Assembly (NCBI GenBank): GCA_964550845.1 | Contig: CAZKAD010000055.1 | Location: 1-6,547 of the forward strand | Length of the DNA: 6,547 nt | Source: CAYTKU01 sp964550845 | GTDB lineage: Bacteria; Patescibacteriota; Patescibacteriia; Magasanikbacterales; UBA922 | Reading direction: 5' to 3' | Shown: in pieces, positions 1-4,905 of the stretch | Position numbering within the stretch: position 1 is the first letter of the stretch | Layout: each line of letters begins with the position of its first letter | Made by a program: the position numbers and the translations under genes | Notes under the pieces: model-generated | Database searches by the model: none | What the model saw: the letters and a program-made list of their open reading frames with translations, nothing else | Told to the model about the DNA's origin: nothing

Positions 1-279
1 CAAGGGCAATCAATTCAGATCAAAGCCAAAGACGAAGTATTGCAGGGCAAGTATGCCAATGTAGCGCAGGTGACTCATACCAAAGAAGAAGTTATTTTGG
101 ATTTTATGAGTGTTTTTCCTCCCACAGGAACACTGAATAATCGTGTTATCATGAGTCCAGCGCACTTCAAGCGTATGATTCGCGCTATGCAGGAGAATCT
201 GGTAAAATACGAATCTAAATTTGGTGTTATTCCCGAATCCAATCAGCCCGACACTCAGTTTGGTTGGCCGATTAAGTGA
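1..279 (+). CDS. DUF3467 family protein, 3' part (5' end outside window)
   Basis: The frame is open from the first base and gives 92 residues before a TGA stop. The visible protein begins in a QIKAK stretch and continues through GKYANVAQVTHTKEEVILDF, then VFPPTG, RVIMSPAHFKRMIRAMQENL and YESKFG. This is the layout I know for DUF3467: a 'Y-N-hydrophobic-H-E-hydrophobic-DF' strand region, then 'R-V-I-S-P-H-KR', then a helix ending in 'YE-KFG'. The family is small (about 90-110 residues), cytoplasmic and without a known function. A TTG at position 40 could be read as a start, but the frame stays open and family-like upstream of it, so the true start probably lies before the window. Two bases separate the stop from the next gene, suggesting co-transcription with the DUF4230 and dnaJ genes. 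Family assignment is fairly secure; function is unknown. Confidence 0.8.
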   Translation, partial: QGQSIQIKAKDEVLQGKYANVAQVTHTKEEVILDFMSVFPPTGTLNNRVIMSPAHFKRMIRAMQENLVKYESKFGVIPESNQPDTQFGWPIK

Positions 280-281
280 CT

Positions 282-860
282 ATGAAAAAATACCTTCTTC
301 CAATCACAGCACTCATACTCTTTCTCGGAGGACTGTTTGTTGGTTACAAAATTTTTCGTCCAGAAGCAAAGGAAGAAATAACATCGAACGTTGTTTTGAC
401 AGCCTTGCAGAGTCAAGGGTTCCTTGTCAGTCAAAACTATATTTTCAACCAAACTATTACTATCGATCGTTCTACGGGGAGTGCCTTCAAAGATATTTTT
501 CTTGGGCAAACGATTGATGCCAATGCCAACATGAAAGTAAGCTCGGGTGTAGACCTGTCAAAGCTTAGAGCCGAAAATATTCGTGTGACCGACAAAGAAA
601 TTCAAATTACGCTCCCGGTGGTAGAGACCCAGAGCACAGAACTGCTTGGAAATATTGTTTTGACCAACAAGCAAGGAATTATTAAAAGAATTGTAGACAA
701 TGATGATGGATATAATGCAGCATTGACGCAGCTCAAATCTGAAGCCATGAAAGCGGCTGAAGCGGTAGAGCTTCGAGAGGAAGCAAAAAATAATGCGCAA
801 AAAGAAATCAAAAAGTTTATTCAGTTTATTGACCCACAAAAACAAATAACAATTCAATAA
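282..860 (+). CDS. DUF4230 family protein with N-terminal membrane anchor
   Basis: A 192-residue protein. Residues 1-4 (MKKY) are followed by a single hydrophobic segment, about residues 5-25 (LLPITALILFLGGLFVGYKI), and then by a soluble region. It therefore looks like a single-pass protein anchored at the N terminus with its bulk outside the cytoplasm; I see no lipobox cysteine or clear signal-peptidase site. The soluble part carries the marks of DUF4230: 'SSGVDLSKL' followed by 'VTDKEIQITLPVVE', then a long charged, alanine-rich C-terminal helix (KSEAMKAAEAVELREEAKNNAQKEI). The biochemical function of the family is not known. I chose ATG 282 over the in-frame GTG 276, because GTG overlaps the previous stop and ATG puts the basic residues directly before the membrane segment. 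There is no clear Shine-Dalgarno sequence. It sits 2 bases after the DUF3467 gene and 2 bases before dnaJ, so probably in the same operon. Confidence 0.78.
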   Translation: MKKYLLPITALILFLGGLFVGYKIFRPEAKEEITSNVVLTALQSQGFLVSQNYIFNQTITIDRSTGSAFKDIFLGQTIDANANMKVSSGVDLSKLRAENIRVTDKEIQITLPVVETQSTELLGNIVLTNKQGIIKRIVDNDDGYNAALTQLKSEAMKAAEAVELREEAKNNAQKEIKKFIQFIDPQKQITIQ

Positions 861-862
861 GT

Positions 863-1963
863 ATGTCCAAAGATTATTACAAAATACTCGGAGTAGAAAA
901 AAATGCTTCGCAAGATGAGATCAAAAAAGCCTTTCGCAAACTCGCTCACAAATATCATCCTGACAAGCAAGGTGGGGACGAAGCCAAATTCAAAGAAGTG
1001 AATGAAGCCTACCAAGTAGTGGGGGATGAAGAGAAACGCAAAAAATTTGATCAATTTGGTTCTGACTTTGAACAACAGGGCGGATTTGGCGGTGGCATGA
1101 ATTGGGATGATTTTATGAAGGGCGCTCGTGGACAAGGTGGAAATGGTGGTTTCGAATTTAACTTTGGAGGCATGGATTTTGGCGACATGTTTGGTGATAT
1201 GTTCGGCTTTGGAGGTGGAAGAGGACGCAGATCTGCCAAGGGAAATGATTTGCAAGTAGCCATTGAACTTCAATTCAAAGAAGCGGTATTTGGAGTTGAG
1301 CGTGAAATTCATCTGAACAAAAACAATCCATGCGATGTGTGTACTGGAAGCGGTGCAGAGCCAGGAAGTAAACTCTCGACGTGTAGCGAATGTAATGGTC
1401 GCGGCCAGGTAGTACGCATTCAACAGACCATTCTTGGTGCTATGCAAGCAGCAAGTACTTGTCACGTGTGTGCTGGATCAGGACAAAAACCAGAGAAGAT
1501 CTGTAAACACTGTAGCGGAAAAGGTGTGATGAAAGGCGAAGTGAAATATAATGTCAAAATTCCAGCTGGTATTCATCACGGAGCGTCGATTCGTCTGCAA
1601 GGAAAAGGGGAAAGTGCTGGCCCTGGAACTGTGCCAGGGGATCTCTATGTCGTGATTCATGTTCGTGAAGATAAGGTCTTTGAACGCGAAGGCGAACATA
1701 TTTTTACTACGGTAACGATCAATTTTCCGCAAGCAGTGCTTGGCGATACAATAGAAGTCGAGACGCTCGAAGGGAAGAAAAAAATCGTTGTTCCAGAAGG
1801 AACTGCCTCAGGGCAACAGATTCGTCTCAAAGGACTTGGTGTACCCTACCTCAATGGAAATGGACGAGGAGATCACTATGTTCAAGTAATTGTAGATATT
1901 CCAAAGAAAGTAAACAAGGCGGCCAAAAAACTTCTGGAACAATTGAAAGAAGAATTGAAATAA
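863..1963 (+). CDS. dnaJ: Molecular chaperone DnaJ (type I Hsp40)
   Basis: A complete 366-residue DnaJ, close to the usual length of about 370-380. DnaJ delivers unfolded clients to DnaK (Hsp70) and stimulates its ATPase. The J-domain covers about residues 3-66, with the essential HPD at 32-34 (KYHPDKQ). A glycine/phenylalanine-rich linker follows, about 73-121, including the internal repeat FGDMFGDMFGFGG. The zinc domain holds all four CxxCxGxG motifs: CDVCTGSG (157-164), CSECNGRG (174-181), CHVCAGSG (200-207) and CKHCSGKG (214-221). The C-terminal substrate-binding part contains KIPAGIHHGASIRLQGKGE and the late 'FPQAVLGDTIEVETLEG' stretch typical of the family, and ends in a lysine-rich tail. 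Nothing is missing or degraded. ATG 863 is the only sensible start (MSKDYYKILGV). No clear Shine-Dalgarno is visible. grpE and dnaK are not adjacent in this window; its upstream partners are DUF4230 and DUF3467 genes. A terminator follows directly. Confidence 0.97.
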   Translation: MSKDYYKILGVEKNASQDEIKKAFRKLAHKYHPDKQGGDEAKFKEVNEAYQVVGDEEKRKKFDQFGSDFEQQGGFGGGMNWDDFMKGARGQGGNGGFEFNFGGMDFGDMFGDMFGFGGGRGRRSAKGNDLQVAIELQFKEAVFGVEREIHLNKNNPCDVCTGSGAEPGSKLSTCSECNGRGQVVRIQQTILGAMQAASTCHVCAGSGQKPEKICKHCSGKGVMKGEVKYNVKIPAGIHHGASIRLQGKGESAGPGTVPGDLYVVIHVREDKVFEREGEHIFTTVTINFPQAVLGDTIEVETLEGKKKIVVPEGTASGQQIRLKGLGVPYLNGNGRGDHYVQVIVDIPKKVNKAAKKLLEQLKEELK

Positions 1964-1990
1964 AAAAATCCCGCTTGATGCGGGTTTTTT
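1962..1990. terminator. Bidirectional intrinsic terminator between dnaJ and the converging coiled-coil gene
   Basis: A perfect 5-bp GC-rich stem, CCCGC (1970-1974) and GCGGG (1980-1984), encloses the loop TTGAT. A run of six T follows (1985-1990) and seven A precede it (1962-1968), so on either strand the hairpin is followed by a U tract. It starts at the dnaJ stop codon and ends 3 bases from the stop of the opposite-strand gene, which fits termination of both converging transcripts. Confidence 0.88.
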
Positions 1991-1993
1991 GTT

Positions 1994-2416
1994 TTAGGCG
2001 ATTGCTACTTTTATTTTTTTGACATCGTGTTCAAGAGTTTCGATTCGGTTTTCATGTCTATCTGATCTACTCTTGTTGGCTGCTTGTTCGGCTTCCATTC
2101 TGTAGAGTATTTTTAAAACCTCATCTTGGCTTTGAACAATGCCATCAATAAGATTAACTTTGGTTTCAATTTTGTCAACCTTTGCTTCGATCTTTTCCAA
2201 ACGATTATCATGCTTGAATAATAAATCAGTCATTTTATCGAGCCTTTGATCGATTCCTTCAAATCGTTGATCGATTCCCTCGAATCTTTTGTCGATTCCT
2301 TCAAATCGTTGATCGATTCCTTCGAATCTTTTGTCGATTTTATCAAATTTTTGATCATGCCCTTTTAATATACCTTTTATTTCGACAATGTCTTTTTTGA
2401 TTGTATCATCCTCCAT
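1994..2416 (-). CDS. Heptad-repeat coiled-coil protein of unknown function
   Basis: A 140-residue, highly charged protein with no hydrophobic segment and no cysteine, so probably soluble and cytoplasmic. Residues 24-58 are five head-to-tail seven-residue units: FDKIDKR, FEGIDQR, FEGIDKR, FEGIDQR, FEGIDQR. The pattern continues less exactly with LDKMTDL and, further on, LEKIEAKVDKIETKVNLID. Hydrophobic residues recur every 3-4 positions (F..I...F..I), the a/d pattern of a parallel coiled coil, so an elongated oligomer is likely. The rest (about 95-140) is also helical-looking and ends HENRIETLEHDVKKIKVAIA. I do not recognise a named family; similar low-complexity proteins are common in CPR genomes, from memory. 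It has its own strong promoter at 2446-2474. The start is ATG 2416; no clear Shine-Dalgarno lies before it, and the predicted leader is only about 20-25 bases. The stop abuts the terminator shared with dnaJ. Confidence 0.75.
   Translation of the reverse strand: MEDDTIKKDIVEIKGILKGHDQKFDKIDKRFEGIDQRFEGIDKRFEGIDQRFEGIDQRLDKMTDLLFKHDNRLEKIEAKVDKIETKVNLIDGIVQSQDEVLKILYRMEAEQAANKSRSDRHENRIETLEHDVKKIKVAIA
2243..2347 (-). repeat. Five in-frame 21-bp tandem repeats coding for the heptads
   Basis: Five 21-bp units, 2243-2347, encode residues 24-58 of the coiled-coil protein. On the + strand the units are variants of 'aatcgttgatcgattcctt' and 'aatcttttgtcgattcctt'. The two variants alternate in the middle: the unit at 2262-2282 differs from the one at 2304-2324 by one base, and the unit at 2283-2303 differs from that at 2325-2345 by three. 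This suggests duplication of a 42-bp pair after an older 21-bp expansion. Unit length keeps the reading frame and the coiled-coil register. Confidence 0.85.
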
Positions 2417-2445
2417 ATGATAAATCTTAAGAATAAGTATTCTCC

Positions 2446-2474
2446 AGTATAAAAGCAGAAATGGTTTTTGTCAA
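2446..2474 (-). promoter_or_regulatory. Sigma70-type promoter of the coiled-coil gene
   Basis: On the minus strand a perfect TTGACA (-35; + strand 2469-2474) is followed after exactly 17 bases by TATACT (-10; + strand 2446-2451), one base from the TATAAT consensus. Transcription would begin around 2437-2441, giving a leader of roughly 20-25 bases before ATG 2416. The -35 box lies 6 bases beyond the stop of the upstream reductase gene, so the coiled-coil gene need not depend on read-through from it. Confidence 0.75.
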
Positions 2475-2480
2475 TTTTGT

Positions 2481-3176
2481 CTAGAATATCTCAAAATGAA
2501 TTGCTTTGGGCTCAACTCCATTTTCGAGCAGAATCGTACGAACATCTTTGACCATGGCAGCATTGCCACAGAGATAAAATTTGTGGCTGACAAGATGGTG
2601 GAGAATATGTTCTGTGACACGTCCGCGCAGTCCTGCCCAACTTCCATCAATTTTTGGCTGTGAGAGTGTGACATCGTAAACAAAATTTGGATATTGTTTT
2701 TTGAGATTTTCAAATCGATCGAGCCAAAAAACATCTTCTTCACTTCGTACACCAAAGAGCAATCGTACTTCCTGCGTATTTTTTTTATTTTCGAGTTCAT
2801 CACGAATGATTCCCATGATTGGAGCAATTCCTGTACCTGTCGCAATGAGTGAAATAGCAATTCCGTTTTCTTTATGAACAAACAGTCCTCGTGGTCCTTG
2901 AAATTCGACTGAATCACCAATATTCATGTTTTTGAGATACTGTGAAGCAAGACCGCCTTCCAAGAATTTTATACAGAATTCGAGGTATGGATCACTCGGA
3001 GTAGAGGAAATAGAGTAGGAACGCAGAACCATTTTCTCTGGTTGTGGGATACAAAATTGCAGAAACTGACCAGCCAAAAATTCAAAGCCAGGTGGTTTAT
3101 CAAAGCGAAACTCATAGGTTTCACCTGCAAGTTGTTTTTTTTCTCTCAGTTGTGCAGAAAATTTGATTATTTCCAT
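2481..3176 (-). CDS. FAD/NAD(P)H oxidoreductase of the ferredoxin-NADP reductase superfamily
   Basis: A complete 231-residue flavoprotein reductase. The FAD-binding barrel covers about residues 1-100, with the flavin motif RSYSIS at 52-57 (consensus RxYS) and LASQYLKNMNIGDSVEFQGPRG at about 76-97. The NAD(P)-binding half covers about 105-231: ATGTGIAPIMGII (112-124) is the nucleotide-binding loop, LLFGVRSEEDVFW (139-151) follows, and FYLCGNAAMVKDVRTIL (200-216) is the 'CG-x-x-x-M' motif. It ends HFEIF, with the aromatic terminus usual in this superfamily. No [2Fe-2S] plant-ferredoxin domain is fused, so its partner must be a separate ferredoxin, flavodoxin or small molecule. It is divergent from the rrf2-iscS-sufB-sufS operon and shares its 78-bp promoter region, so a role in supplying electrons for Fe-S cluster assembly is possible but inferred. 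I see no good Shine-Dalgarno or clean promoter for it. The exact substrate cannot be read from sequence. Confidence 0.9.
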   Translation of the reverse strand: MEIIKFSAQLREKKQLAGETYEFRFDKPPGFEFLAGQFLQFCIPQPEKMVLRSYSISSTPSDPYLEFCIKFLEGGLASQYLKNMNIGDSVEFQGPRGLFVHKENGIAISLIATGTGIAPIMGIIRDELENKKNTQEVRLLFGVRSEEDVFWLDRFENLKKQYPNFVYDVTLSQPKIDGSWAGLRGRVTEHILHHLVSHKFYLCGNAAMVKDVRTILLENGVEPKAIHFEIF

Positions 3177-3188
3177 AGGAAGAAATGC

Positions 3189-3217
3189 TTGACAAAATAG
3201 GGAATATTCGATATCAT
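3189..3217 (+). promoter_or_regulatory. Sigma70-type promoter of the rrf2-iscS-sufB-sufS operon
   Basis: A perfect TTGACA (3189-3194) is followed after 17 bases by TATCAT (3212-3217), one base from consensus. Transcription should start around 3222-3226, about 30 bases before the preferred ATG at 3255. The -10 box is overlapped by a perfect palindrome, so the promoter is likely repressible. Confidence 0.8.
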
Positions 3218-3232
3218 ACTTAGAAAGTATGA
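3214..3232. promoter_or_regulatory. Palindromic operator candidate over the -10 box and transcription start
   Basis: TCATACTT (3214-3221), spacer AGA (3222-3224), AAGTATGA (3225-3232): a perfect inverted repeat with 8-bp arms, 19 bp in all. It takes in the last four bases of the -10 box and the predicted start point, and lies 23 bases before the Rrf2-family gene. Rrf2 regulators are dimers that bind palindromes of this general size, and IscR-like members repress their own Fe-S operons. Autorepression is therefore the natural reading; the assignment to this regulator is inference. Confidence 0.68.
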
Positions 3233-3243
3233 ATTGGTACTTT
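3224..3243 (+). other. Possible 5'-leader hairpin sharing an arm with the operator
   Basis: AAAGTA (3224-3229) can pair with TACTTT (3238-3243) across an 8-base loop. If transcription starts near 3224, this stem would form at the very 5' end of the mRNA. It is short and AU-rich, so weak. TACTT also occurs at 3217-3221 and 3238-3242, 21 bp apart, so the second copy could instead be an extra regulator half-site. Confidence 0.3.
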
Positions 3244-3254
3244 CAGATGATACT

Positions 3255-3659
3255 ATGTTTTTGATTAATAAACAAGTTGACTACGCAGTTCAGTTTCTGT
3301 TGGCTCTCGGTAATCTTCCTTTTGGCGAGTCTTTGAGTTTGCGGATTTTCTCGCAAAATCGTAACATATCGTTTCTCTTTTTGCAAAAAATCGTGCGAGC
3401 GCTCAAAGCAGCTGGTTTGGTAGAGGCGCATAAAGGCGCGCAAGGAGGATATTTTCTGGCCAAAAATTCAGAGGAGATTTCTCTCAAAGATGTGGTCGAA
3501 GCGATTGAAGGAAAATATGCAGCCGTAGCTTGTATGAAACGGGAAAATGATTGCCCAATTACCAAACTGTGTCCATCAAAAAATATTTTGTCTCGTGTCC
3601 AAGAAGATATTTTAAAAACATTGCAAAAATATAATCTGCACGAAATGTCAAAGATGTAA
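3255..3659 (+). CDS. Rrf2/IscR-family transcriptional regulator, probable Fe-S sensor
   Basis: A 134-residue Rrf2-type winged-helix regulator. The N terminus, INKQVDYAVQFLLALG, matches the family's 'DYAL-LLLA' first helix. The recognition helix region is ISFLFLQKIVRALKAAGLVE (38-57) and the wing is GAQGGYFLAK (61-70), followed by ISLKDVVEAIEG (75-86). Three cysteines, C93, C100 and C106 (C-x6-C-x5-C), occupy the place where IscR, NsrR and relatives bind an iron-sulfur cluster. I see no histidine two residues after the last cysteine as in IscR; D9 or E85 might be the fourth ligand, which is inference. ATG 3255 is preferred over an in-frame TTG at 3234, because it puts the family's N-terminal helix at the start of the protein. 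It leads an operon of Fe-S assembly genes, 1 base before iscS, and has a palindrome over its promoter, so it probably represses its own operon when clusters are plentiful. Calling it iscR would go beyond the evidence. Confidence 0.9.
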   Translation: MFLINKQVDYAVQFLLALGNLPFGESLSLRIFSQNRNISFLFLQKIVRALKAAGLVEAHKGAQGGYFLAKNSEEISLKDVVEAIEGKYAAVACMKRENDCPITKLCPSKNILSRVQEDILKTLQKYNLHEMSKM

Positions 3660-3660
3660 T

Positions 3661-4905
3661 ATGTTTCCTCCTTTACCAAAAAAGAAAAAAATGATTTATT
3701 TGGATCATGCTGCTGCAACACCACTTGATGAGACAGTATTAAAAGCCATGAAACCATATTTTGCAAGTACTTTTGCCAATCCATCATCACTGTATTCACT
3801 TGGTGTCAAAGCAAAAAATGCCATTGAAGAAGCTCGACAAAAAATTGCAGAAATTTTATTTACTCAGCCAGATACCATTTATTTTACCAGTGGCGGAACC
3901 GAGAGTAATAACCTCGCAATTATTGGAAGTACTTGGATCTCAGAGCCAAAAGGTAAACATATTATTACCACTCGTATTGAGCATGATTCTGTGCTGCGGC
4001 CCATTCAAGAGCTGGAGCAAAATTGTGGTTTTACTGTGACCTATCTTGAGGTAGATGAAAACGGATTGGTATCGATTGATGAATTCAAAAAAGCCCTGCG
4101 CCCAGAGACAGTTTTTGTTTCTATCATGTATGCCAACAATGAAATTGGAACGATTGAACCAATTGCTGAAATCGGACGTGAAATCCTCAAATGGCGAAAA
4201 ACAAATAATACTATCTATCCATATTTCCACTGCGATGCAGCGCAGGCTCCAAACTATCTCGATCTTCAGGTTGAAAAACTTCATGTTGATCTGATGACTC
4301 TCAATGGCAGTAAAATCTATGGACCAAAAGGAGTGGGTATCCTCTACAAAAGACGAGGAGTAAAAATGCAACCACAAAGTTATGGTGGTAGACAAGAAAA
4401 AGGCGTGCGGGCTGGAACAGAAAATGTACCAGGAATTGTTGGCTTTTCTAAAGCACTGGAACTGGTACAAAAAAACAGAGAAAAGAAAAGTACTGAAATG
4501 GCAAAATTACGGGATTATTTTTGGCAAAAAATGCAAAAACAAATTTCAAATATTGAATTGAATGGTCCTCAGATTGCTTTGCTCCCACCAAAGGCGGGCA
4601 CGCGTAATGATAGTTTTGATCGTCTTCCAAGTAATATCAATGTATATTTCAAAGATGTGGAAGCTGAAGCGTTAGTTCTCTATCTAGATTCGTATGGAAT
4701 TTTTGTTTCCGCTGGTTCTGCTTGTTCAACAGAATCAAACGAACCTTCACATGTACTCAAAGCTATTGGATGTTCAGATGAGAAGGCCAATAGCAGTATT
4801 CGTTTTAGTCTTGGAAAAGATACAACGAAAAAAGATATTGATGATGTGATGAAGTATTTACCAAAAATAATTGTGGAACTGCGAAAGACAAAAATGTATG
4901 AATAA
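3661..4905 (+). CDS. iscS: Cysteine desulfurase, NifS/IscS type (group I)
   Basis: A PLP enzyme that removes sulfur from L-cysteine to give alanine and an enzyme persulfide for cluster building or tRNA thiolation. It is 414 residues from ATG 3661; an ATG at 3691 would give 404 and the classic start MIYLDHAAATP, so the first ten residues (lysine-rich) are uncertain. Visible motifs: YLDHAAATP (13-21), TSGGTESNN (76-84), H108 stacking on PLP, NNEIGT (159-164), D192 and Q195 holding the cofactor, K218 forming the Schiff base in NGSKIYGPKG, RAGTEN (250-255), and catalytic C355 in SAGSACSTES with the family's EPSHVL just after. By position these match the E. coli IscS catalytic set. The stretch between about 303 and 325 is some 15 residues longer than I recall for E. 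coli IscS. It follows the regulator by 1 base and its end overlaps sufB by 8 bases. The symbol is by family; nifS is an equally fair name. Confidence 0.94.
   Translation: MFPPLPKKKKMIYLDHAAATPLDETVLKAMKPYFASTFANPSSLYSLGVKAKNAIEEARQKIAEILFTQPDTIYFTSGGTESNNLAIIGSTWISEPKGKHIITTRIEHDSVLRPIQELEQNCGFTVTYLEVDENGLVSIDEFKKALRPETVFVSIMYANNEIGTIEPIAEIGREILKWRKTNNTIYPYFHCDAAQAPNYLDLQVEKLHVDLMTLNGSKIYGPKGVGILYKRRGVKMQPQSYGGRQEKGVRAGTENVPGIVGFSKALELVQKNREKKSTEMAKLRDYFWQKMQKQISNIELNGPQIALLPPKAGTRNDSFDRLPSNINVYFKDVEAEALVLYLDSYGIFVSAGSACSTESNEPSHVLKAIGCSDEKANSSIRFSLGKDTTKKDIDDVMKYLPKIIVELRKTKMYE

Noticed and set aside
277..284. UGA recoded as an amino acid, as in some CPR lineages
   Set aside because: The DUF3467 frame ends at TGA exactly where the family ends and the next gene begins; read-through would meet another TGA two codons on. 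No other gene here needs recoding.
854..1465. 203-codon open frame on the minus strand opposite dnaJ
   Set aside because: It lies entirely antisense to an intact, fully motif-supported dnaJ, its product resembles no family I know, and its composition is that of a codon shadow.
2241..2366. CRISPR-like array
   Set aside because: The regularly spaced similar units are contiguous 21-bp coding repeats without spacers and stay in frame in a heptad protein.
2471..2920. 149-codon minus-strand frame inside the reductase gene
   Set aside because: Same strand but another frame than the reductase, whose FAD and NAD(P) motifs are intact throughout.
3213..3241. Minus-strand promoter for the reductase using TATGAT (3213-3218)
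   Set aside because: The -10 is acceptable, but the matching -35 position (AGTACC) is poor, so I do not list it as a feature.
3234..3254. TTG start for the Rrf2 regulator
   Set aside because: It would add seven residues before the family's first helix and leave only about a 10-base leader; ATG 3255 fits the family N terminus better.
3177..3254. Riboswitch or other structured leader RNA
   Set aside because: The region is only 78 bp, shared by two divergent genes, and explained by a promoter and operator; there is no room for a known metabolite-sensing fold.
3290..3799. 169-codon minus-strand frame opposite rrf2 and the start of iscS
   Set aside because: It spans two convincing genes on the other strand and has no recognisable domain or promoter.
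3940..4470. 176-codon minus-strand frame opposite iscS
   Set aside because: Antisense shadow of conserved PLP-enzyme motifs; cysteine-, tryptophan- and phenylalanine-rich, without family features.
4871..4897. TTG start for sufB inside iscS
   Set aside because: The added residues are unlike SufB N termini, and ATG 4898 gives a typical 8-base overlap.
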